Shown one piece after another: positions 33,960 to 42,019 of a stretch of 64,000 bases of DNA. Both the position numbers and the translations under genes were made by a program. Source of the DNA: Adlercreutzia agrestimuris. GTDB lineage: Bacteria; Actinomycetota; Coriobacteriia; Coriobacteriales; Eggerthellaceae. The notes below the pieces were generated by a model. That model was given only the letters and a program-made list of their open reading frames with translations, searched no databases and had not been told where the DNA came from. How positions within the stretch are numbered: position 1 is the stretch's first letter; each line of letters begins with the position of its first letter. The stretch is from assembly GCF_943193125.1 (NCBI RefSeq), contig NZ_CALPCX010000001.1:496001-560000 (forward strand). Direction: 5' to 3'.

Positions 33960-36944
33960 ATGCCTGAAATACTTGATCATGTTGCATATTTATCACAAGA
34001 GATTGGTCCACGACCTGCTGGAACCGAAGAAGAGCAGCAAGCTGCGCTTTATATTACGGATCAAATGCAGCAGGAAGCTGGTTTGTCTGCAGTAATGGAA
34101 GACTTTAAAGGTTCGCCAGATCTCAATCTTGCTAATCTTATTTGCTGCTTATGTTCAATTGTGATTACTATAGCGGCTCTTGTTTTCCCGGCTGTAGGTG
34201 TTGCAGCAATTGTTGTTACAGCAATAGCGGCGATACTGTATGTATTAGAGGCTTTTGACAAACCTATTTTATCAAACCTTCTAAGCCGTGGAATTAGCCA
34301 AAATGTTGTGGCGAAGTATGACCCTGGCTTTTCCACTCAAACTGGTAGCTCGCGTCGCCTCAAGGTAGTATTAATCGCGCGTTATGACAGCGGTAAAGTT
34401 CGCCCCGAAACATCACCCGCTCTTTTGAAAATCCTTCCAATTCTTCAATGGGTCATTGTGGGAGCACTTATACTTCTGCCAATTGTTATGACAATTAATA
34501 CCGTAGCCTTTGCTAATGCAGAAGGCGCCGGTAATGCAGTTATGCGCGTTATTATGATCATTCTTTTGATCGTTGTGGCAATTTCACCAGTTTTGAGCAT
34601 TATTCATAAGATAAGCCCTTATAACGAAGGCGCTAATTGCAACGCTGCAGGAACAGCGGTGTTGTTGGAAGTAGCTCGTCGCGTAGGTAAAGGGTGTGTT
34701 AGTGAAGCCGAGTTGGCTCGACGTGACAATGCTGTAGTGCATGGTTATGATGCTGCGCTAGCAAGCGGAGATGTGTCGCCTGATACGCATCTAACTTATG
34801 TTGCTAATCCTCAGGCCGATTCTCAGATATTTGATGATGATAACTACTACGGTAGCGAAGAACTACGTTTGGCATCAGCAAAAGCAGCAATGGCAGCGTT
34901 TATGGGTAAACCGGTGGAGGGCGCACCTTCGCCTGACGAGCTTGATCGTATGCGAAGAAACGCTGCGCGCGCTCAGCGAAATGAGCAAGAAGAGGCTATG
35001 GCTGCTGCACAAGTGTTTGAGCAAGAGTCTATGGCAACACCTTTTGGCCTAGGCGACAACGAATACGAACAAAGTGCTGGCTTTGATGCGGTTATCTTTG
35101 CAGATCAAGATCAAGCAGATGAAGCATTAGAACAACAGGTATTAGCGACGCCTGAAATATCTACAGATGGTGTAATGTATGCAACTCCGGTAACCGAAAC
35201 CGAAGAAGACGCTTCAGTACCTGATTGGTTTAAGGCAGCACAAGCAAAAGCTAAAAAGTCAGACGAGCCCGAAAAGCCCGCACAGCGCTCGCGCTATGCA
35301 AGTGCGCTGGATGCAGCAGTAGTAGAGTCTGCGGCTCATTTTGCTCAGGCAAACAACATCGTTGAGCACGAACTTGAAGAAAGTCTTGCAGCAGGTCGTG
35401 AGGAAATTCGTGAAGTAAAAGCGCCACAATGGGCAACACCTCAAGTTCCTTCGCAAACAGGAGAGCTTGGTATTGGCGTTTTAGACATTGAAGAACAAAC
35501 ACGTCAAACGCTTGAAGCGCAAGCGCAACCCACTCAAGACACTCTGAATGAATCGGTGCCAGCGGTGGAATTTGTTCCGACTGTGCAATCTGCCGTTAAA
35601 CCCGGCACGCCTCGAGTTATGGTGCCCTCTATTGAGGAACCAGCAAAGCAGCCCGCACGTCCCGCTATCCAGCTTCCAGACATTGATGCAACCGTAGCAA
35701 ATCTCACGCCTGTTGCTGAGTTAACGAAGCAACGCGCTCCTTTAGCTGAAGCACAAACCTCATCGCAAAATGCAGCGAAAAGCTTGCTCACGATGTTGCC
35801 TACTATTTCCTTGGAAGATCCAAAAGACGTAGGATCAACGGGCAAAATTGACGCCGTAACCGGTGCGCTTGAGCCTATTTCAGTAGCTTCTTCCCTTGAA
35901 GCGGTTAGCCAAGAAGCTGTAACGGAAGATATTTCTTCGCAAACAATAGCAATGCCTGCAACAAGCGTTAATGCAGCAGGTGCATTTGTTCCTGCAGGTG
36001 CAACAGGATCGTTTGCTCCTGTAGGGGATGAGCTTATTCAAGATGTAGCTCCTGAAGATATCTATGTTGAGGATGTTGATGATTCGGCCTATCACGAGAC
36101 CATAACTGAGACAGGCGCATTTGCAGGTCCTGGTTATGTTGAGATGCCGAAGTCTCGTATGCATCGCTTGTTTGGTAAGTTTCGTCATAAGGATAAAGAG
36201 GTTGAATCCTCTGCTCATGAGTGGCTTGATGTTGACGAAGATTTCGAAGCACGCAGCGTAGGCGAAAAACGTGGTGGCTGGGAGAGCTTCCGCTCTGATG
36301 ATTATGACACCTATGAAGAGAACTTCTCAGCAACGAGAGACTCGTTTGACGATGAAAACTGGAATGGTGGTGGATATTCGCTTCGTCGCCTGGAATCTGC
36401 TGATTTAGATTCAGAAGAGATTGCCGAAGAAGCTGCTATAGCTGCAGCAGGAACGGTAGAAATAGAAGACGAATTGCAGCAGATTTATCAATTCCGCAAT
36501 CCTGATATCAATACCGAAGTGTGGTTTGTTGCTCTTGGTTCTGAGCTTGAACACAATGGTGGCATGAGGGCATTCCTTGATGAGCATCAGCAAGATATGC
36601 GCGGTTCTATCATTATTGATTTAGACGCGCTTGGCGCTGGCGATTTGTGCGTGATCAGTAAAGAAGGAAAGCTGCGCTCAGTTAAAACATCTTCACGTAT
36701 CAAGCGCTATATTCGAAAAGCATCTCAAGCTACTCAGATGTCGGTAGGAGATGGCGAAATTACATGGAAGGACAGTGCGGCTTCCTATGCTATCAAGCGC
36801 GGATATCAAGCTATGCATTTGTGTGGTATGAAGCAGGGTAAGCCGGCCTATTTTGCGCAAGCAGATGATGTTTTGGAGAACGTTGATGAGGAAATATTGC
36901 GCAAAAATGCTGACTTCGTTATGGAGTTGTTGAAGATAATTTAA
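33960..36944 (+). CDS. Membrane protein with degenerate, split M28-peptidase domain
   Basis: The first 50 residues (YLSQEIGPRPAGTEEEQ) and two later blocks look like an M28 zinc aminopeptidase, but the fold is interrupted by membrane segments (about 55-98, 155-180, 193-215) and by some 580 residues of low-complexity, acidic sequence (about 255-838). Metal-ligand positions are changed by eye: HxDS is ARYDS (R141), the Asp of the GxNDNASG-like motif is Cys (C227 in GANCNAAG), the second Glu of the EE pair is Leu (GSELEHNGG, 860-868), and the final His is absent in YFAQADD. It is probably a non-catalytic M28 relative. AAAGG precedes the ATG; a TATACT at about 33904 may give it a promoter of its own. 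Confidence 0.7.
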   Translation: MPEILDHVAYLSQEIGPRPAGTEEEQQAALYITDQMQQEAGLSAVMEDFKGSPDLNLANLICCLCSIVITIAALVFPAVGVAAIVVTAIAAILYVLEAFDKPILSNLLSRGISQNVVAKYDPGFSTQTGSSRRLKVVLIARYDSGKVRPETSPALLKILPILQWVIVGALILLPIVMTINTVAFANAEGAGNAVMRVIMIILLIVVAISPVLSIIHKISPYNEGANCNAAGTAVLLEVARRVGKGCVSEAELARRDNAVVHGYDAALASGDVSPDTHLTYVANPQADSQIFDDDNYYGSEELRLASAKAAMAAFMGKPVEGAPSPDELDRMRRNAARAQRNEQEEAMAAAQVFEQESMATPFGLGDNEYEQSAGFDAVIFADQDQADEALEQQVLATPEISTDGVMYATPVTETEEDASVPDWFKAAQAKAKKSDEPEKPAQRSRYASALDAAVVESAAHFAQANNIVEHELEESLAAGREEIREVKAPQWATPQVPSQTGELGIGVLDIEEQTRQTLEAQAQPTQDTLNESVPAVEFVPTVQSAVKPGTPRVMVPSIEEPAKQPARPAIQLPDIDATVANLTPVAELTKQRAPLAEAQTSSQNAAKSLLTMLPTISLEDPKDVGSTGKIDAVTGALEPISVASSLEAVSQEAVTEDISSQTIAMPATSVNAAGAFVPAGATGSFAPVGDELIQDVAPEDIYVEDVDDSAYHETITETGAFAGPGYVEMPKSRMHRLFGKFRHKDKEVESSAHEWLDVDEDFEARSVGEKRGGWESFRSDDYDTYEENFSATRDSFDDENWNGGGYSLRRLESADLDSEEIAEEAAIAAAGTVEIEDELQQIYQFRNPDINTEVWFVALGSELEHNGGMRAFLDEHQQDMRGSIIIDLDALGAGDLCVISKEGKLRSVKTSSRIKRYIRKASQATQMSVGDGEITWKDSAASYAIKRGYQAMHLCGMKQGKPAYFAQADDVLENVDEEILRKNADFVMELLKII

Positions 36945-37083
36945 CCACTTACAGACTATGGTAAATTACCTGATCGGGTTAGATTATAATATGCCATCGT
37001 GCTGGTGATACACCTGCACAAAAAGTACTCGGGATAGCGTGTGTTATCACGCTCAAATGTTAGACAGAGAGGTGTTTGCACCA

Positions 37084-37233
37084 ATGGCTATTGAAGCATA
37101 TTGCGTAAAGTGCAAAGCAAAGAAAACCATGCAAGATCCGGTTGAAGGTGTTACCAAGAACGGTAAGCCGATCACGAAGGGTAAGTGCCCTGACTGTGGC
37201 ACCACTATTTGCCGCATTGGCGCAGCAAAATAA
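37084..37233 (+). CDS. Small zinc-ribbon protein (DUF5679-like)
   Basis: 49 residues with two Cys pairs, CVKCK near the N-terminus and CPDCG near the C-terminus, spaced by a KKTMQDPVEGVTKNGKPITKG segment, as in the DUF5679 family of small zinc-ribbon proteins. ATG 37084 is chosen since GAGAGGTG lies upstream and the upstream in-frame codons have no ribosome site. Role unknown. A terminator follows. Confidence 0.8.
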   Translation: MAIEAYCVKCKAKKTMQDPVEGVTKNGKPITKGKCPDCGTTICRIGAAK

Positions 37234-37266
37234 CGTTTGTACAAACATCTTATTTGTTTGGAATCT

Positions 37267-37294
37267 AAATGCTCACCTATGGTGAGCATTTTGT
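37267..37294 (+). terminator. Terminator after the zinc-ribbon gene
   Basis: AAATGCTCACC (37267-37277) pairs with GGTGAGCATTT (37281-37291) around TAT, followed by TGTT. Confidence 0.75.
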
Positions 37295-37300
37295 TCATTT

Positions 37301-37520
37301 AAGGAGGTGTTTTAAAAAGCCAGAACGCATTTCTATGGCATTCGCCGAAGCGGAGCACCTGAAGCGAAGGGTGGGTATAGGTGTTATCTTCGCCACAAGC
37401 TACTATTAAACCATTCGTAAAAAAACACTCGTTTTATGAGGGTGTCTAGAGAGTTCTAACGAACGAAAACAATACCAAGGTGCCCGAACAAGCGTTATGA
37501 GGCAGAGGGAAGGAGCCACC
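37301..37520 (+). promoter_or_regulatory. Long leader of citrate synthase with possible short ORF
   Basis: About 220 nt between the previous terminator and the citrate synthase start. It contains AAGGAGGTG at 37302, a 24-codon ORF (37335-37409, MAFAEAEHLKRRVGIG...) and complementary words GCGAAG/CTTCGC and GCACCT/AGGTGT that could fold within that ORF. The Shine-Dalgarno is too far (about 25 nt) from the ATG to be convincing. The leader may be regulatory; no known riboswitch motif was recognised. Confidence 0.3.
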
Positions 37521-38876
37521 ATGGATGAAGAACAGAAAATTTCGTTATATGACAACTTCCAGAGCGTGAATTCTGTCGATGCAAGCAAATATGAAAGCTT
37601 AGATGTTAAGCGTGGTTTGCGTAATGCTGACGGCACGGGCGTATTGGCAGGTTTAACGAACATTTCTAATGTTCACGGTTACGTTGTTTCAGACAGTGTA
37701 AAAATTGCTGATGAAGGCCACTTGAGCTATCGCGGCTATGACGTATATGACTTGCTCGGCGGTCAGCCACAAGACAAGCGTTATAGTTTTGAAGAGATTA
37801 CCTACTTGCTGCTCATGGGAGAGCTGCCTACTAAAACGCAGCTTGAGCGTTTTATTTCGGTACTTGACGACTATCGCGAATTGCCTGATGGGTTTACGGC
37901 ATCAATGATTATGCGCGACACTCCGCCTGACATCATGAACGTTTTGGCGCGTTCTATCTTGCTCTTGTATGCATACGACGATGAAGCTGAAAATCGCTCA
38001 GCACACCATGAGATTCATACCGCCATGTCGTTGATTTCGCGTTTGCCGCGCATTATGGTGCTGACCTATTATGCCCAGCAAGCTCGCTACAACAATGGCT
38101 CTATGATCATGCACCGCTTTATCCCAGGACAATCTACGGCAGAAACTATCTTGTCTATGCTTCGTCCTGATCGTGAATTTACACCAGAAGAAGCTCGCAT
38201 GCTTGATATTATGCTCTGTCTGCATGCTGAGCATGGCGGCGGTAACAATTCAACCTTTACTACTCGTGTGTTGACTTCATCAGACACCGATCCATATTCT
38301 GCGTATGCAGGAGCTATCGGTTCTCTGAAAGGTCGCAAGCATGGTGGCGCCAACCATCAAGTTTTGGCAATGCAAAAAGAAATCAAAGAAGCTGTGAAAA
38401 ACTGGGAAGATGACGACGAAGTAGCCGACTATTTGGCGAAGATTGTAAACAAGCAAGCCTATGACAAAACGGGATTGGTATATGGCATGGGACATGCGGT
38501 TTACACGAAATCAGATCCCCGCGCCATTATTTGTAAGAACTTTGCTGCCGACCTGGCGCAAGGCACTGAGTATGAAGCAGAATACCGACTTCTTGAGAGT
38601 ATTGAGCGCTTGGCGCCTGAAGTTATCCTTCGTGAAAAAGGAACTAAAAAGGATATGTGCGCAAACATTGATATGTATTCAGGATTTGTGTACTCCATGA
38701 TGGGGATCCCCGAGTCGTTGTTTACACCGTTGTTTGCTTGTGCCCGCATGTCGGGTTGGGCGGCTCATCGTTTTGAGGAGATTGTTTCCGGAAAACGTAT
38801 TATTCGTCCAGCATATAAATCTATGTTTGCAAATGGGCGTGAATATCAACCACTTGAAGAACGATCAGAGGAATAA
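37521..38876 (+). CDS. Citrate synthase
   Basis: Condenses acetyl-CoA and oxaloacetate; the 451 residues carry the two catalytic His motifs HAEHGGGNNS and GMGHAVYTKSDPRA, and GRKHGGANHQ. It could also use propionyl-CoA (methylcitrate synthase); sequence by eye does not decide. The ATG at 37521 follows GGAAGGAG; an upstream in-frame ATG at 37497 has no such site. It stands alone, without other TCA genes in the window. In an asaccharolytic anaerobe it may serve glutamate synthesis. Confidence 0.9.
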   Translation: MDEEQKISLYDNFQSVNSVDASKYESLDVKRGLRNADGTGVLAGLTNISNVHGYVVSDSVKIADEGHLSYRGYDVYDLLGGQPQDKRYSFEEITYLLLMGELPTKTQLERFISVLDDYRELPDGFTASMIMRDTPPDIMNVLARSILLLYAYDDEAENRSAHHEIHTAMSLISRLPRIMVLTYYAQQARYNNGSMIMHRFIPGQSTAETILSMLRPDREFTPEEARMLDIMLCLHAEHGGGNNSTFTTRVLTSSDTDPYSAYAGAIGSLKGRKHGGANHQVLAMQKEIKEAVKNWEDDDEVADYLAKIVNKQAYDKTGLVYGMGHAVYTKSDPRAIICKNFAADLAQGTEYEAEYRLLESIERLAPEVILREKGTKKDMCANIDMYSGFVYSMMGIPESLFTPLFACARMSGWAAHRFEEIVSGKRIIRPAYKSMFANGREYQPLEERSEE

Positions 38877-38948
38877 GCACTCAACCTGGCGTTCGTTTAA
38901 TAGAACACTACGTCAAGGTAAATAATTGCTTTGTACGTTTATGAGAGT

Positions 38949-38993
38949 CGTTAGTATGTGCGTTTGAAAGTACGCTCATGCTAACGGCTTTCT
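38949..38993 (+). terminator. Imperfect terminator after citrate synthase
   Basis: CGTTAG-T-ATG-T-GCG (38949-38962) pairs with CGC-T-CAT-G-CTAACG (38973-38986) with one wobble and one mismatch, followed by GCTTTCTTA. The remaining sequence up to 39105 contains no supported feature. Confidence 0.5.
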
Positions 38994-39105
38994 TATAAAG
39001 CGCTCACAAAGAAAGCAACGAAGTCATGCTGCAGTAAGTAGCAAGCTACCAGTAGACAAGTAGACAGGTATTAGGAAATATAAAAGGGAAGTAAAAAGAA
39101 AAAAC

Positions 39106-39193
39106 TGGCGGAGGAAGTAGGATTTGAACCCACGGTACCTTTCGGCACAACAGTTTTCAAGACTGCCGCCTTCAACCACTCGGCCATTCCTCC
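39106..39193 (-). tRNA. tRNA-Ser(TGA)
   Basis: Class II tRNA on the minus strand. Acceptor GGAGGAA pairs with TTCCTCC, discriminator G, encoded CCA. The anticodon loop TCTTGAAAA gives TGA, reading UCA/UCG; the variable arm is present. It lies opposite to the plus-strand genes around it. Confidence 0.95.
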
Positions 39194-39264
39194 GCTTAAG
39201 CGGTTCGGAAGCTTACTGCTCTGTAAGTCATGCAGTAATTTCCCGATCGTTTTTCATAATACCA

Positions 39265-39270
39265 TATAAT
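39265..39270 (+). promoter_or_regulatory. -10 element directly before tadA
   Basis: A perfect TATAAT whose last base is 6 nt before the ATG at 39277, so transcription would begin at or very near the start codon. No clear -35 is seen. Confidence 0.45.
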
Positions 39271-39276
39271 AGAGAA

Positions 39277-39795
39277 ATGCAAGACGAAGACTACATGACT
39301 TTAGCAATAAATGAGGCAATTCGGGCATCAAAGGATGGCGAAGTGCCCATTGGTGCTGTTGTTGTCTATGCTCCTGTTGATCCAGCAACAAGAAAACCTC
39401 TTGCTGAACCGCGCATTATAGCGAAAGCAGGAAACCTTCGGGAGACGACAAATGACCCAGCGGGTCACGCTGAATTTCTCGCACTGAAACAAGCAGCGCG
39501 TGAGCTGGATACGTGGAGATTAACAGGTTGTACGGTGTATGTGACGCTTGAACCGTGTATTATGTGCGCCGGACTTATGCACCAGTCGCGTATTGATAGA
39601 TGTGTATATGGTGCGCGTGATCCAAAGGCAGGTGCGCTGGGATCACTTTATGAGATTCACGCAGACGAACGCCTTAATCACACCTTTGAAGTTAGAGCAG
39701 GAGTTAAGCAGGACATATGCGCCCAGTTGCTCAAAGATTTCTTTGCGAAACGTCGCGCACAAAAGAAAGGAGCGAAGGCCGATGCCTCACGTTGA
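39277..39795 (+). CDS. tadA: tRNA-specific adenosine deaminase
   Basis: Deaminates A34 of tRNA-Arg to inosine. The 172 residues hold the zinc motifs HAEFLALKQAA and PCIMCAG. Start at ATG 39277 (MQDEDYMTLAINEA); ATG 39295 is the alternative. There is no Shine-Dalgarno, and a TATAAT sits 6 nt upstream, so a leaderless mRNA is possible. It overlaps ispE by 14 nt. Confidence 0.9.
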   Translation: MQDEDYMTLAINEAIRASKDGEVPIGAVVVYAPVDPATRKPLAEPRIIAKAGNLRETTNDPAGHAEFLALKQAARELDTWRLTGCTVYVTLEPCIMCAGLMHQSRIDRCVYGARDPKAGALGSLYEIHADERLNHTFEVRAGVKQDICAQLLKDFFAKRRAQKKGAKADASR

Positions 39796-40795
39796 CATGA
39801 TGGAGGTGGCTCGAGCGGCTCAAGAAGTTGAGTTACAGCCGTTTAAGCGCGACGGTATAAAGCTGGTAGCTCCGGCAAAAGTGAATCTTTATCTGGATAT
39901 TAGTGATAAGCGCGCGGATGGATATCATAATGCAATTTCAGTAATGCATGCTTTAATGCTTCATGATGTGCTTTGGATGCGCAAGGCTACAACCGAAAAA
40001 GATTTCGAGTATATTCGTCAACAATCTACTGAAAACAATACGCCTCTTATTGCGAAGCTAAGCGAGCGAGCCTTTGAGGGACTTGCGCCGCTTGATATCA
40101 ACCCGCACCATAATATCGTGTGGAAAGCAATTGTTCGTCTGGCCGAAGTGCTTGAATTAAGAAACCCAACGCCCCTTTTTGTTCATTTGGAAAAACACAT
40201 CCCTTCGCAAGCGGGATTAGGCGGAGGATCTTCAGATGCTGCAGCTGCACTGTTAGGAGCAGCTGCTTTGTGGGGGGTTGCAAAAGATGATCCTCGCATT
40301 GAGCTTGTTGCACAAGAACTTGGTGCTGATGTAGCGTTTTTCTTATATGGCGGATGCACCTGCTTGCGTGGAGTGGGAGACACTTTTGATCACGCTCTTG
40401 AGCCTATGCGCGCACCGCTTGTCGTTGTGAAACCAGATTTTGGAGTTTCAACAGCGCAGTCGTATCAAGCATTTGATAAAGCTCCTTTTTTGCTTCCTGA
40501 TAGCGTGCGCGAGCAAGCATTGTCTGCTAAAACAGCAGAAAACGTGCCATTAGCGAACAACTTGGCGTATGCCTCGGAAGCTATTTACCCAGAGCTTGCT
40601 GATATTCGTGTATGGCTTTCCGAGTGCGAAGGCGTACAGGGAGCGCTTATGTCAGGAAGCGGTTCGGCCACTTTTGCGTTATGCGACACCTTTGATCATG
40701 CAACAGCACTTGCAACTCAGGCGCAAAAGATTGGGCTTTGGGCACGAGCTACTTTGTTGGGGGCGTATCGAGCTGCAATGGTGCCTGTGCGTTAA
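39782..40795 (+). CDS. ispE: 4-diphosphocytidyl-2-C-methyl-D-erythritol kinase
   Basis: GHMP kinase of the MEP isoprenoid pathway. The 337 residues include PAKVNLYLDI at the N-terminus (after about 27 extra residues) and the ATP motif SQAGLGGGSSDAAAAL, plus ALMSGSGSATF near the C-terminus. ATG 39782 is preceded by AAAGGAG and lies inside the end of tadA, implying translational coupling. Confidence 0.93.
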   Translation: MPHVDMMEVARAAQEVELQPFKRDGIKLVAPAKVNLYLDISDKRADGYHNAISVMHALMLHDVLWMRKATTEKDFEYIRQQSTENNTPLIAKLSERAFEGLAPLDINPHHNIVWKAIVRLAEVLELRNPTPLFVHLEKHIPSQAGLGGGSSDAAAALLGAAALWGVAKDDPRIELVAQELGADVAFFLYGGCTCLRGVGDTFDHALEPMRAPLVVVKPDFGVSTAQSYQAFDKAPFLLPDSVREQALSAKTAENVPLANNLAYASEAIYPELADIRVWLSECEGVQGALMSGSGSATFALCDTFDHATALATQAQKIGLWARATLLGAYRAAMVPVR

Positions 40796-40904
40796 CGAGT
40801 GGTTACAGAGCAATTTTTGCATGCATGAGGCATGATACAATGACCGAGTTCGTATGATATGAAGCTTATGCAGATACTTTTGCAGAGCGAAAGGGGTCAT
40901 TGCT

Positions 40905-41459
40905 ATGACAACGGTATTACTTGTTCTCCTTGCTATTGTGGTTGTGTTGGTTGTGGTGCTTATTGCGCTGTACAACAACCTCGTAAAGCTGCGCAACATG
41001 GTGGACAATGCATGGGCACAAATTGACGTACAGCTTCAGCGACGCCTTGATCTTATTCCGAACCTCGTTGAGACCGTGAAAGGTTATGCAACTCATGAAC
41101 GCGCTACGCTTGATGAGGTAACGCAAGCGCGTTCTGCGGTAATGCAGGCGCAAACACCAGAAGCGAAAATGGCTGCTGATAACGTATTAACAGGCGCGCT
41201 AAGGACGCTTTTTGCCGTAAGCGAAGCCTATCCTGATCTCAAAGCAAATGTGAACTTTCAGCAATTGCAATCTCAGCTTGAAAATACCGAGGACAAAATT
41301 AGTTACATGCGTCAAAGCCATAACGATACTGTTATGCGCTACAACACTGCTCTTCAGACATTTCCTGCAGTACTCGTAGCGGGTATGTTTGGTTTCACGA
41401 AAAGAGAAAGTTTTTCAGCACAAGCAGAAGCTAATACTGTTCCGAACGTGCAATTTTAG
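40905..41459 (+). CDS. LemA family protein
   Basis: 184 residues with an N-terminal TM helix (VLLVLLAIVVVLVVVLIALYN) and the LemA motifs LRNMVDNAWAQIDVQLQRR and DLIPNLVETVKGY. The rest is helical. LemA proteins are membrane-associated and often encoded near DUF2207/TPM proteins, as here (DUF2207 at 42020). Function unknown. AAAGGGG precedes the ATG. Confidence 0.92.
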   Translation: MTTVLLVLLAIVVVLVVVLIALYNNLVKLRNMVDNAWAQIDVQLQRRLDLIPNLVETVKGYATHERATLDEVTQARSAVMQAQTPEAKMAADNVLTGALRTLFAVSEAYPDLKANVNFQQLQSQLENTEDKISYMRQSHNDTVMRYNTALQTFPAVLVAGMFGFTKRESFSAQAEANTVPNVQF

Positions 41460-41471
41460 GACAGCTTACTC

Positions 41472-41831
41472 GTGATGCTCGTACGTCTTTCAAGGATAAT
41501 TCCATTTCTGTTGGTGCTTGCAGTGGTTGCAGGTGTCATCTATGTTGTGATGACGTATCGCCATTCACCCTCACGTGCAAAAGAAATACTCATCAAACTA
41601 TTTATATGGATCACTTCTCTCACATCAGGGTTCTTTGCACTAGTGAGTTTATATGCGTGGTTTGAGCATAATGAAGCAGTTTTTGATTTAGCGTTCAGCT
41701 TTTTGCTTACCATGCTAATTGGGCTCGGCATCACCTTGTGGTGTCGTGCAATTTTCTTGAAGCGCCACCCGGAATATCGCAAAAAGCCGCAACGAACAAA
41801 GCGACTCAAATCTCGCGGGGGTAAAAAATAA
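41472..41831 (+). CDS. Small hypothetical membrane protein
   Basis: 119 residues with three hydrophobic segments (about 9-28, 40-60, 70-90) and a very basic tail (KKPQRTKRLKSRGGKK). Family not recognised. The start is GTG 41472 or ATG 41475; AGGA at 41458 supports either. It begins 12 nt after lemA, so probably the same transcript. Confidence 0.65.
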   Translation: MMLVRLSRIIPFLLVLAVVAGVIYVVMTYRHSPSRAKEILIKLFIWITSLTSGFFALVSLYAWFEHNEAVFDLAFSFLLTMLIGLGITLWCRAIFLKRHPEYRKKPQRTKRLKSRGGKK

Positions 41832-41855
41832 AGAAAGCTATGAGGGAAAAAGAAG

Positions 41856-41946
41856 TGGCGGAGAGCTGGGGATTCGAACCCCAGATACCCTTGTGGGGTA
41901 TACTCGCTTAGCAGGCGAGCACCTTCGGCCTCTCGGTCAGCTCTCC
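41856..41946 (-). tRNA. tRNA-Ser(GCT)
   Basis: Class II tRNA on the minus strand. Acceptor GGAGAGC pairs with GCTCTCC, discriminator G, encoded CCA. The anticodon loop CTGCTAA gives GCT, reading AGC/AGU; the variable arm is long (TACCCC/GGGGTA). Confidence 0.95.
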
Positions 41947-42019
41947 GCGAACAATGAAGTGCAATTTGCTATGATACCGTGACGTTAGGTAATGTGCAAG
42001 AACAGAGGACCGATAAAAC

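Noticed and set aside
34061-36593. Several ORFs opposite the M28-like gene
   Set aside because: Low-complexity coding DNA of the plus strand leaves open frames on the other strand; none has a start signal or plausible protein character.
39548-39781. Longer ispE frame beginning inside tadA
   Set aside because: It reads through most of tadA in another frame; MPHVDMMEV at 39782 has AAAGGAG upstream and gives a normal IspE length.
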